64,000 nt of DNA from Oceanobacillus limi (GTDB taxonomy: Bacteria > Bacillota > Bacilli > Bacillales > Amphibacillaceae), in the NCBI RefSeq assembly GCF_900111445.1, contig NZ_FOHE01000010.1, forward strand, positions 50,728 to 114,727. Reading direction: 5' to 3'. The position numbers were made by a program, and so were the translations under genes. Every line of letters begins with the position of its first letter. Position 1 is the first letter of the stretch. The notes under the pieces were generated by a model. That model did not search any database, was not told where the DNA came from, and saw nothing but the letters and a program-made list of their open reading frames with translations. Shown piece after piece: positions 1-7,047 of this stretch.

Positions 1-321
1 TTTCGTAGCAATCGAAAGGAGCCCCGCTTCTTTGTTAATAACGATAATATCATCATCTTCATATAGAATCGACATCCCAATCAATTGGTCCTGTTTAATG
101 GCTGCTTTATTTTTTAAAACCATAATTTGTTGTCCGGCTTTTAATGGATAATTGTGCTTCGTTTCCAAATGATCGTCCACCGTTACTTGTCCACGTGTTA
201 AAATTGACTTCACCGAATTACGGCTTCGATTTGGCATCACTTTTAACAGAAACGGTAATAATTCCGTCTCTTCCTCTACGGTATAAACAAGTGAATTTTT
301 CTTGTTTGCGTGTTTTTGCAT
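1..321 (-). CDS. RluA-family pseudouridine synthase, N-terminal part (runs off the window)
   Basis: The frame is open from an ATG at 321 down to base 1 (107 codons, no stop), so the 3' part lies outside the window. An S4-like RNA-binding region is visible at about residues 14-60 (NRSRNSVKSILTRGQVTVDD), followed by the start of the catalytic domain with the family signature IIVINKEAGLLSIATK. These enzymes isomerise specific uridines in rRNA or tRNA to pseudouridine; the catalytic HRLD motif would lie beyond the edge. A good ribosome binding site (GGAGAAG) precedes the ATG. The small HTH gene lies 29 nt upstream on the same strand. The paralog (YhcT, YlyB or YjbO type) cannot be decided from this fragment. 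Confidence 0.85.
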   Translation of the reverse strand, partial: MQKHANKKNSLVYTVEEETELLPFLLKVMPNRSRNSVKSILTRGQVTVDDHLETKHNYPLKAGQQIMVLKNKAAIKQDQLIGMSILYEDDDIIVINKEAGLLSIATK

Positions 322-350
322 ATGAATAACTTCTCCTTTGGTAAGATCCT

Positions 351-581
351 TCAATCCTCGTCGTTTACATCAATATCCTCTGGTATTGGTTCACTTAAAT
401 ATTCTTGAATTAGTTTTCTATACTTTTCAACTTGGTCAAAATGTGTTGTGAATTGGTCTTTATTAATTAAGTATTGCTCTCCATCATGGATGGCCCGTAT
501 CCGTCCTTGAAGAACGAGTGCACTTACTTTCGTAGCTTCCATTGAAAGATATTCTGCTGTTTCATCAATTGATAAATACAT
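351..581 (-). CDS. Small excisionase-like HTH DNA-binding protein
   Basis: This is a 76-residue protein. Its N-terminal half (YLSIDETAEYLSMEATKVSA, then VLQGRIRAI and YLINKDQF) has the pattern of MerR/excisionase-type winged HTH proteins: a helix-turn-helix, then a short strand reading the bound DNA. The C-terminus is acidic (EPIPEDIDVNDED). The ATG follows an AAGGGG ribosome binding site. It lies 29 nt upstream of the pseudouridine synthase and may be cotranscribed with it. No phage integrase or attachment site is nearby, so a role in excision is not implied. The target is unknown. Confidence 0.6.
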   Translation of the reverse strand: MYLSIDETAEYLSMEATKVSALVLQGRIRAIHDGEQYLINKDQFTTHFDQVEKYRKLIQEYLSEPIPEDIDVNDED

Positions 582-826
582 ATGTAAAACCCCTTTATCT
601 TTCCATACTACCGTTAAATTCTTCCGTTCAAAATTTTCATCATAAGTTCATCACTAGGAAAATTATACAGCATTCGTTTATAAAATCACACATATAACAT
701 TCCTATAGAGTACCCGCTTCAAAAACATCTAATATAGAATGATCTATATTTAGATTTTACCAGTTACAAACTTCTTACTCTCTAACTCCCAAACAAATTT
801 CTATTCAATAATATTTGTAAATGAAG

Positions 827-855
827 AAGCTGCCATACTCATGACAGCTTTTTTT
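827..855 (+). terminator. Hairpin with T-tract downstream of the IS3-like ORF
   Basis: Arms AAGCTGCCAT and ATGACAGCTT flank a four-base loop (one mismatch). T7 follows on the plus strand and a weaker T-rich stretch on the minus strand, so it could end transcription from either side. It lies just past the stop of the minus-strand ORF that begins at 1297. Confidence 0.6.
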
Positions 856-868
856 CAAATACAGAACT

Positions 869-1297
869 TTATCGATGAAGATAAAAATCTGGACTTACTG
901 GATTATGGAGCTTTTTGTATTGCATATACCCACTAACTGAAATATTTAATGCTTTACACAGCATTTCAAGCGGATAGGCATCTTTTAGTTCATCAACCGC
1001 TTGATATTTTTCTTCTTCCCCTTGTACAACGATCTCGATATACTTTCTAAGTGCAGCTACCTCGGCTCTTAACTGAAGAATTTCACATTCTGTTGAGCTG
1101 CCCAAAATTTTCCGATCAAAAGCAGCCACTCCTTGAGATTTATATTTTTTTATCCATTCATATACATTATCCCGATGTCTAATCCCCAAATCTTCAATGA
1201 CTTGCTGAACTGGCTCTTCTTCTTCTAGCACACGACGTATTGCCTCTAGCTTTACTTCCTTGCTATAGCGGCTATAGAGTTTTTTCTCCTTTTCCAT
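869..1297 (-). CDS. IS3-type transposase-derived protein: OrfA fused to the OrfB N-terminus, truncated
   Basis: This is a 142-residue ORF. Residues 8-60 form the HTH typical of IS3-family OrfA (YSKEVKLEAIRRVLEEEE and NVYEWIKKYKSQG). Residues 68-92 form a leucine-zipper-like segment (CEILQLRAEVAALRKYIEIV). Residues 97-130 resemble the N-terminus of OrfB (YQAVDELKDAYPLEMLCKAL, then ISVSGYMQYKK). In intact IS3 elements OrfA and OrfB are joined by programmed frameshifting; here the junction is in frame. The DDE catalytic domain is absent because the ORF stops after PDFYLHR. A strong ribosome binding site (GGAGGGATGAGG) is kept, and no inverted terminal repeats were seen. It is either a decaying remnant or a DNA-binding protein left after loss of the catalytic part. 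Confidence 0.65.
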   Translation of the reverse strand: MEKEKKLYSRYSKEVKLEAIRRVLEEEEPVQQVIEDLGIRHRDNVYEWIKKYKSQGVAAFDRKILGSSTECEILQLRAEVAALRKYIEIVVQGEEEKYQAVDELKDAYPLEMLCKALNISVSGYMQYKKLHNPVSPDFYLHR

Positions 1298-1396
1298 AAC
1301 CTCATCCCTCCAAGTTGCAATAATCTACTCTTCGTTTCAAGCAGATTTTACAATACGGGGCATTACACATTCATTACAAAACACGAATAATAAAAA

Positions 1397-1442
1397 TAGA
1401 CAGGAAGCCCACTTCAATGATTGAAAGTGGTATTCTTGTCTA
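1397..1442 (-). terminator. Rho-independent terminator of the GNAT-like gene
   Basis: The long arms TAGACAAGAA and TTCCTGTCTA enclose the inner pair CCACTTTCAAT/ATTGAAGTGG. On the minus strand TTTTTATTATT follows. It lies 19 nt past the stop of the gene at 1461-1736. Confidence 0.75.
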
Positions 1443-1460
1443 TTAAGTCGATACACTTTA

Positions 1461-1736
1461 TTATACTAATACATCATGATACTCGGAGGTTTTCTCTAAT
1501 TTATTTTTTGCGTACGAGCACTCTGGCCTAATTTTCTTCCCTTCTTCTCTAGCATAAGATACAACTTCTGCCACAAGCTTACCGGCCATGCCTTGTCCAC
1601 GAAGCTGATCAGATACATACGTATGGTCTACTCGAATAGTAGAATCATTTTCCTGTGTAAAGGTGATTTCTGCTGACGGTTCTTGTTCGTTTTCTCCAAC
1701 ATAAAATTTACCGTTTCCTCTATGAATTGCCGTCAT
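1461..1736 (-). CDS. GNAT-like N-acetyltransferase, small YjdJ/COG2388 type
   Basis: This 91-residue protein matches the short acyl-CoA N-acyltransferase-like family. It has an acidic substrate strand (AEITFTQENDSTIRVDHTYV), the acetyl-CoA-binding loop with QLRGQGMAGKLV (the R-G-Q-G-x-A/G pattern) at about residues 44-55, and the C-terminal Cys-Ser-Tyr segment IRPECSYAK typical of the family. These proteins are about half the size of a classical GNAT fold, and their substrate is not known. It is followed by its own terminator, and a typical ribosome binding site (TAGGAGGAAG) precedes the ATG. It appears to be a single-gene unit. Confidence 0.8.
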   Translation of the reverse strand: MTAIHRGNGKFYVGENEQEPSAEITFTQENDSTIRVDHTYVSDQLRGQGMAGKLVAEVVSYAREEGKKIRPECSYAKNKLEKTSEYHDVLV

Positions 1737-1824
1737 CTTACTTCCTCCTAATACCGTTTTCTACAATAAGTATAACATAAATCATTTTTCACTTTTGCAT
1801 ATAACGAAAAGAGAGATTTCGCTC

Positions 1825-2517
1825 TTAAAATCCAAGCTTATCCCAGTCAAACAATGAACCAGGGTCATTTTTTCGCTTTGGGGCATATTCATCATGTCCA
1901 ACGATATGGTCTCTGTTTAAGTGAACGTCAGGATGTCTTACTTGTATGTCATCTAGTAGCTCCTTTAATGATTGATATTGATCCTCTGTAAAGCCAATAG
2001 ATTGAGACGGTATAACCTCATAGGTCTGTTCATCTATAAGTGGTTTCATTTCATCTTTTGTTCCAATTGCTAGCAATTCAATTCCAATAGAATAATCATT
2101 CAGCTTATCTTCATAATTAGGTACAGTTGTTAACCTTCCAGCCCCAGCATGATAAGCAATGCGTTCTTCTGCAACAAGCTGATAGATATTACCTTTTCGA
2201 TCAATAACATAGTGGGAAGACAATCCACTTGCTAAAAATATAGAATAAATGTCCTCTAATTTATAAGGATCATGCGGTTTTTCTACCGCATTACTCATAT
2301 AATGAATCACTACATGTGTGACAGGTTCTAATCGAAATTCAGAGTTTTCAAGTGGCAGCAAGATTTCATTTACTTCTGCTTTAAAACGTTCCTCTTGTTG
2401 ACTTTCTTCTACATCTTTCACCGTGATTGAGGATGATTCACTCCTTAAATGATGAATAAACAAAAATGCAACAATCCCCACACAGCATAAAATAAGATAA
2501 AATACGTTGCGCTTCAA
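1825..2517 (-). CDS. Membrane-anchored N-acetylmuramoyl-L-alanine amidase (Amidase_2)
   Basis: This is a 230-residue protein. Residues 5-22 form one hydrophobic N-terminal segment (FYLILCCVGIVAFLFIHHL), an uncleaved anchor or signal. Amidase_2/PGRP domain markers are THVVIHYMSNA (first zinc His), a SSHYVIDRKGNIYQLV strand, IAYHAGAG, and near the C-terminus VGHDEYAPKRKNDPG (second zinc His and the catalytic Lys region). It should cleave the amide between N-acetylmuramic acid and L-alanine in peptidoglycan on the outer face of the membrane. The domain alone is of normal length (about 160 residues), and no cell-wall-binding repeats are attached. A cell-wall remodelling or spore-related role is inference. 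Confidence 0.85.
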   Translation of the reverse strand: MKRNVFYLILCCVGIVAFLFIHHLRSESSSITVKDVEESQQEERFKAEVNEILLPLENSEFRLEPVTHVVIHYMSNAVEKPHDPYKLEDIYSIFLASGLSSHYVIDRKGNIYQLVAEERIAYHAGAGRLTTVPNYEDKLNDYSIGIELLAIGTKDEMKPLIDEQTYEVIPSQSIGFTEDQYQSLKELLDDIQVRHPDVHLNRDHIVGHDEYAPKRKNDPGSLFDWDKLGF

Positions 2518-2618
2518 AATGTGTCCTCATTTCTATCCATTGTAGCGTTTTTATACCATACATGGAGTGAAAAAACAACATTGCTTTCGAGTCTTGATCC
2601 TATTTTTCGTACTACCAA

Positions 2619-2861
2619 TTATTTCTTAGGTCGATTGACATTATCTTTTGTTAAGTTTTTCTCTTTTTGAATAAACCAATAACCAATAATTCGCAGTTCA
2701 ATTAAGGAAATCCCCCGCTTTTTGGCCACTTCCTCTATTAAGTGATTTTCAAAGTTCATTGTTTTTAAATGAACACCTTGTTCAATTTTATCCTGTATAT
2801 AACAATAAAAACATCCTAATAGTTCATTTGATATTTTGTCATAAAAATTTCTACGTTTCAC
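2619..2861 (-). CDS. Hypothetical protein, 80 residues
   Basis: I do not recognise this protein. It starts with GTG after a GGGAGAAG ribosome binding site. It is basic, has a Cys-Phe-Tyr-Cys stretch (GCFYCYIQDK) at residues 16-25 and a probable helix-turn-helix-like C-terminal half (HLIEEVAKKRGISLIELRII). It has no signal peptide or membrane segment. It is monocistronic between the amidase and the repeat region at 2.9 kb. The regular amphipathic pattern and good start signals suggest a real gene rather than a chance ORF. Confidence 0.5.
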   Translation of the reverse strand: MKRRNFYDKISNELLGCFYCYIQDKIEQGVHLKTMNFENHLIEEVAKKRGISLIELRIIGYWFIQKEKNLTKDNVNRPKK

Positions 2862-2915
2862 CCTACTACTTCTCCCTTTATACTTCTATTTTTCTCTCTA
2901 TCTCTCTATACCCAA

Positions 2916-3070
2916 AAGAACAAAAGCGCAAGCGCCCGTTTAGCGACGTACGAACTGGGACGGCGATTACTCGCCAAACCGAAAACCTTTTGCACCTGGC
3001 CATGCCAGGTGGCTCCATATTGCCAGGCAAAGTGACGATTTTAATGGAGTATTCGTCATGCTTCGTTATT
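2916..3070. repeat. Bacillaceae-style intergenic repeat (AAGCGCAAGCGCC type)
   Basis: This 300-base gene-free stretch is GC-richer than its surroundings. It begins with AAAAGCGCAAGCGCCCGTTT, followed by AGCGACGTACGAACTGG. It contains the palindromic stretch CACCTGGCCATGCCAGGTGG near 2993-3012. I recall similar AGCGCAAGCGCCCGTT-type sequences as dispersed intergenic repeats in Bacillaceae genomes (memory, not checked). Overlapping ORFs on both strands here look like chance. Confidence 0.45.
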
Positions 3071-3127
3071 GCTGTATGTAAGCTTAACAAAACCAAATTT
3101 TTATTCTTTCATCTGCAAAATAAAAAA

Positions 3128-3165
3128 GCCAAAAAGAGGAGCGTTAAAGCTTCCTACTTTTTGGC
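3128..3165 (-). terminator. Terminator of the DUF2294 gene
   Basis: Arms GCCAAAAAG and CTTTTTGGC with inner AGGA/TCCT pairing (one bulge) are followed on the minus strand by TTTTTTATTTT. It lies 11 nt past the stop of the gene at 3177. Confidence 0.8.
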
Positions 3166-3176
3166 TTATGGCTAGC

Positions 3177-3953
3177 TTATTTATCTAGCACATTGCTACC
3201 TTTTTGATTTGGGTTGATAATGAACAAAATGACACTTTTATCACGTTCAAAATCCCAAGCTGTAAATGAATCATCTATTTTCGCATCAAGAATGGATTCC
3301 ATCCGTGTACTATTATGTAATAGGCGTTTTTCTACCCGCCTTTTAGCGGTTCGTAATACTTCTGTCTGGCCCATACGAATAAATTCTCGTTCAATTGTTA
3401 CAAAGATACCCGTTCGAATAACTACAATTGTTCGTTCATTTAGTTTAATCGAAACGACTTCTTCAGGAACTTTTTGCGCCTGCTGACTAACATTATTAAT
3501 CTCCTCATGAACCTCTTGTTTTCCTGGATAATCTAAGGTTGCAAGCTGGTCTAACTTCGCTGATTCAGGACAAATTGCCACAAACATTCCCGATTGATTT
3601 TGAAGATTCCAATCATAGTAGAATTCTTCAATCTCGCAGGCAGTTAGTAACTTCATATAGGCTTTAATTTCTGGGATTAAACTTTTCATTAGAATATCCC
3701 TAGAAGATTGTACAAAGCTTTCTTGTTTTTCACTCATAAGCACTTTTTCCATCGGTGATAAAAACTTTCGTAAATATACCGTTATAAATGGTTGCTTCAC
3801 GGATACAAATACCGTTTCCGGTCCTCGACCAAAATTATCTCTTAATAGTTTACCTATGTAACTCGCTAGTTCTTTTTGAATTTGTTCCGTTTCCAAACGT
3901 AACATCCTTTTTCTATAGATAAAAGCATTGTTTTCTTTTATCCGAGTTTTCAT
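3177..3953 (-). CDS. DUF2294 (YbcI-like) protein with two domain copies
   Basis: The N-terminal half carries the DUF2294 signature (IQKELASYIGKLLRDNFGRG, then PETVFVSV and IPEIKAYMKLLTACEIEEFY). The C-terminal half (residues about 150-255) repeats it more weakly (IVVIRTGIFVTIEREFIRMG, then KRRVEKRLL). Most family members are single-domain proteins of about 120 residues, so this is a tandem form. The biochemical role of DUF2294 is unknown. The start is uncertain: the frame is open to a TTG at 3983, ATG 3953 has a weak AGG signal, and ATG 3905 is nearest the conserved domain. It is divergent from the MoxR/VWA pair and has its own terminator. Confidence 0.65.
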   Translation of the reverse strand: MKTRIKENNAFIYRKRMLRLETEQIQKELASYIGKLLRDNFGRGPETVFVSVKQPFITVYLRKFLSPMEKVLMSEKQESFVQSSRDILMKSLIPEIKAYMKLLTACEIEEFYYDWNLQNQSGMFVAICPESAKLDQLATLDYPGKQEVHEEINNVSQQAQKVPEEVVSIKLNERTIVVIRTGIFVTIEREFIRMGQTEVLRTAKRRVEKRLLHNSTRMESILDAKIDDSFTAWDFERDKSVILFIINPNQKGSNVLDK

Positions 3954-4191
3954 TTTAATACCTAATAATAAGATTATCAACAAAATAAGAGAAAAATATT
4001 CCCTGCCAATTTCTTCATACTATTTAAAATCTTTAAATTCCTAATCTACAATATTAACGAATGAGGTATATCACATCATCGTATCTAAACTCCATTTATA
4101 ATTAGCACGTTTGACAATACATTTCCAATAACAATTTTTTGAGATTCCTGTCAAAGAGGATTACAATGTGTTAAGAAAGGAGTTTTACAAC

Positions 4192-5067
4192 ATGAAACCA
4201 CACTACCCATTACCAGAAAATATTGTTGATATATTAGAATCGAGAAGAAGAAAGACGAATGATTCATTTACGGATTTAATAAGAGGCGGTGGCTATGTTC
4301 CACCGAATATGGATTTACTAGTCGATGCGATCTCTGCATTAAGTATGGGGAAAAACGTTTTACTTAAAGGACCAACTGGCGCGGGAAAAACAAAATTCGC
4401 TGAATCCTTATCTCAGTTATTCAACCAACCAATGTTTAGTGTAAACTGTTCCGTTGATTTGGATGCAGAAAGCCTATTAGGGTTTAAAACATTGACTTAT
4501 GAAGGGGAAAAACAAGTAATTGAATTCATTCCTGGACCAGTCATCAATTCCATGAAACACGGAAATTTTTTATATATTGATGAAGTAAATATGGCAAAAC
4601 CAGAAACGTTGCCACTTATTAATGGCGTGCTGGATTACCGCAGAACGATCACAAATCCATTTACAAACGAAATCGTAACCGCAGAAGATGGATTTAACGT
4701 CATTGCAGCTATTAATGAAGGTTATGTAGGAACCGTTCCCCTTAATGAAGCATTAAAGAACCGATTCGTTGTCATTGAAGTACCATATATTGAAGGCGAT
4801 CAATTACGAAATCTGATCCGTTCCAATACGAATTTAACGGATGATTCCATGATTGATTTATTTGTCACCCTATCAAGTGACCTTATTCATGCTGTTTCTC
4901 AAGGGAAACTATCGGAAGATGCGGCATCTATTCGAGCATTACTAGATGCATGTGACTTAAGTGCACTTATTCCAGCAAAACGGGCGATTCAGCGATCTAT
5001 TGCCGATAAGTTAGATGAAGCGCGCGAAAGAGAATTTGTTCAAAATTTAACAGAGACGCTTTTCTAG
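4192..5067 (+). CDS. MoxR/GvpN-type AAA+ ATPase
   Basis: This is a 291-residue AAA+ ATPase of the MoxR/CbbQ/NirQ/GvpN group. Walker A is LLKGPTGAGKTKFAE, Walker B is NFLYIDEVNMAKPETL, and the sensor/arginine-finger region is AAINEGYVGT with ALKNRFVVIEVPY. The ATG at 4192 is chosen because AAAGGAG lies 9 nt upstream; an upstream GTG at 4168 has no signal. It ends 15 nt before the VWA gene. Such pairs act as chaperone-like machines that remodel or insert cofactors into a partner (established for NorQ/NorD and CbbQ/CbbO). No obvious client enzyme is encoded next to this pair. Confidence 0.85.
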   Translation: MKPHYPLPENIVDILESRRRKTNDSFTDLIRGGGYVPPNMDLLVDAISALSMGKNVLLKGPTGAGKTKFAESLSQLFNQPMFSVNCSVDLDAESLLGFKTLTYEGEKQVIEFIPGPVINSMKHGNFLYIDEVNMAKPETLPLINGVLDYRRTITNPFTNEIVTAEDGFNVIAAINEGYVGTVPLNEALKNRFVVIEVPYIEGDQLRNLIRSNTNLTDDSMIDLFVTLSSDLIHAVSQGKLSEDAASIRALLDACDLSALIPAKRAIQRSIADKLDEAREREFVQNLTETLF

Positions 5068-5082
5068 ATAGGAGAATTCGTA

Positions 5083-6999
5083 ATGTTTCAATTTAATGAT
5101 AAACGAGTTGATACGAACCTATTCCTACAATTGCAAGATCTATCAACCGTATTGTCTAGTGATCCTGAAATTGCTTTTGAATACAACTACGGTTCCTTTA
5201 TTGATGTCGTGGAGCATAAAATAACTGCAAGTCGCTCCTTTTGGGATAATACAAAACAAGACATCAAGGAGGCTGGACTAAAGACAGATATCTTTTTGCG
5301 AGCCATTGGAACACTCAAATATACGAATATCCCTGCGATGAAAAACTATCGAGAAGAAATTCAAGAAGTTTCTATTTCCAAATTCGCTTCTCAATTGGTC
5401 GCTATTTTAGAGGATATTCGCTTAGAAGAAATTATTAAAAAAGAACGCCCAGGTACCAAAAGAGCTTTTGCCACACGTAGAAGCTATCATAAACAATACT
5501 TTGAAAGTCAATTGGCTACGAATGTAAACCGAAGCTATTCCACAGATGAATTATTTTGTCTGATTTATTTATTAATCTTATCAGATGTTCCAGACCCACG
5601 ATTTCCAAAAGCGAATGAACGACAATTGGAAAAGCTAGAAAGATTAAAGCCAACCCTTTATTCGGTCTTTGAGGCAAAAACAACAGCTGATATCACCAAC
5701 TTAGCAACCCAAATTGTTTTCCAGGTTGATCCTGATTACAAGGATACATTTAATGAATATTTCATCTTCCCAATTGTTCATATGGAAAACTATACAAGAA
5801 ATACACTTTTTGACGAACTTACGCGAACAGACCCGTTATCAAATGACGATTTTGAAGAGGTTGATCAAGAAAAAAGTGAATATATCGATGAGAAGTTTTC
5901 CACATGGCATCGCGAAAATAAAAACGGAGATGGCAATCAAACCTTTTTACAATTTGAATTAGAACAAGGTACAAAGACAAGTCTTATCGGTGATGGAGCG
6001 AGAGAAACGGAGGAAGGCGATCAAGCAATGGCTTCCATCCAAGGTGCATCAGGTGAGAGCAAACAAAATGACTACTCAAAAATGGAATCTATGGAAAAAA
6101 AGGAATCCAATCAAGGACAGGAACAAAAGGAAGTACCTTATGGTGAAGAAAATAGAGATGCCGTTAAAATGGATAAGGTTGCTAATAAGCCTTCCGCAGA
6201 GGATGTGCAATTGTATGCGGAATACACGTATGACATCGAAGCTTATAAACGCAAGCTTTCAAAAACAATTCAAAAAACGTTAGAGCATAAGAAGAACTCT
6301 CCCCGTAAAGACTTATTATTTGGTCGACTGTCTAGAAAGCTATTACCAATTGTAGTTGATAATGATCGAAGAATTTTCTATAAGAAAAACAATGAATCCA
6401 ATGAAATAGATGCGGTATTCTCCCTTCTCGTTGACTGCTCCGCATCCATGCACAATAAGATGGAAGAGACAAAAAAAGGAATCGTATTATTTCACGAAGT
6501 ACTAAATGAATTAAAAATTCCTCACTCGATTACCGGATTTTGGGAGGATGCCAACGCAGTAAAAGAAGGGTATCAACCTAATTATTTTCATCGAATCCAC
6601 GCATTTTCCGACTCTTTTTATGAAGATAATGGTCCTAAGATCATGCAACTAGAACCGGAAGAGGATAATCGTGATGGATTTAGCATTCGCGTCGCGACAA
6701 AAGAATTACAAAGTCGTAGAGAAAAGAATAAGTTTTTATTGGTATTCTCTGACGGCGAACCAGCTGCTTCGAATTATGAACAAAATGGGGTTGTTGATAC
6801 GAATGAAGCAGTAGCTGAAGCACGTAAAAGAGGTATTGATGTAGTCGGCATGTTCCTGGCAGATGGAGAGGTTCAAGAGCACGAAGACCTAACCATGAGG
6901 AACATCTATGGACGAGAAAGGCTGATGATCCCAAGCGTCGCCGAATTACCCGAACACTTCGCACCACTACTAAAAAAACTACTACTAAAAAGTCTATAA
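5083..6999 (+). CDS. VWA-domain protein, CobT/NorD-like partner of the MoxR ATPase
   Basis: This is a 638-residue cytosolic protein with no signal peptide. Residues 1-270 form a helical N-terminal domain. Residues about 275-385 are hydrophilic and low-complexity (EEGDQ, KKESNQGQEQKE), as in CobT and NorD. The C-terminal third is a von Willebrand A domain with an intact MIDAS: LLVDCSASMHNK (DxSxS, about residue 455) and LVFSDGEPAA (the DG loop). It is translationally close to the upstream ATPase (15 nt, AGGAG). By analogy with NorQD/CbbQO the VWA protein docks the ATPase on a metal-bound client. The client here is unknown. The gene ends at a strong bidirectional terminator. Confidence 0.8.
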   Translation: MFQFNDKRVDTNLFLQLQDLSTVLSSDPEIAFEYNYGSFIDVVEHKITASRSFWDNTKQDIKEAGLKTDIFLRAIGTLKYTNIPAMKNYREEIQEVSISKFASQLVAILEDIRLEEIIKKERPGTKRAFATRRSYHKQYFESQLATNVNRSYSTDELFCLIYLLILSDVPDPRFPKANERQLEKLERLKPTLYSVFEAKTTADITNLATQIVFQVDPDYKDTFNEYFIFPIVHMENYTRNTLFDELTRTDPLSNDDFEEVDQEKSEYIDEKFSTWHRENKNGDGNQTFLQFELEQGTKTSLIGDGARETEEGDQAMASIQGASGESKQNDYSKMESMEKKESNQGQEQKEVPYGEENRDAVKMDKVANKPSAEDVQLYAEYTYDIEAYKRKLSKTIQKTLEHKKNSPRKDLLFGRLSRKLLPIVVDNDRRIFYKKNNESNEIDAVFSLLVDCSASMHNKMEETKKGIVLFHEVLNELKIPHSITGFWEDANAVKEGYQPNYFHRIHAFSDSFYEDNGPKIMQLEPEEDNRDGFSIRVATKELQSRREKNKFLLVFSDGEPAASNYEQNGVVDTNEAVAEARKRGIDVVGMFLADGEVQEHEDLTMRNIYGRERLMIPSVAELPEHFAPLLKKLLLKSL

Positions 7000-7000
7000 A

Positions 7001-7047
7001 GGTGCCAGGCACTTGTCAAAAATTGACAAGTGCCTGGCACCTTTTTT
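7001..7047. terminator. Perfect 19-bp bidirectional terminator
   Basis: Arms GGTGCCAGGCACTTGTCAA and its exact complement flank a 3-base loop, with T6 on the plus side and A-rich sequence on the other. It sits between the convergent VWA gene and the L,D-transpeptidase gene and overlaps the latter's last bases. The outer GGTGCCAGGCAC resembles a dispersed repeat motif. Confidence 0.85.

Noticed and set aside
351..581. Phage excisionase marking an integrated element
   Set aside because: No integrase, phage genes or attachment-site repeats nearby; small excisionase-like HTH proteins are common outside phages.
869..1297. Complete IS3 insertion sequence
   Set aside because: No DDE domain, no terminal inverted repeats and no target duplication could be found around 860-1330.
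2759..3175. 138-residue plus-strand ORF through the 2.9-kb repeat
   Set aside because: Overlaps a real minus-strand gene and repeat DNA; composition is not protein-like.
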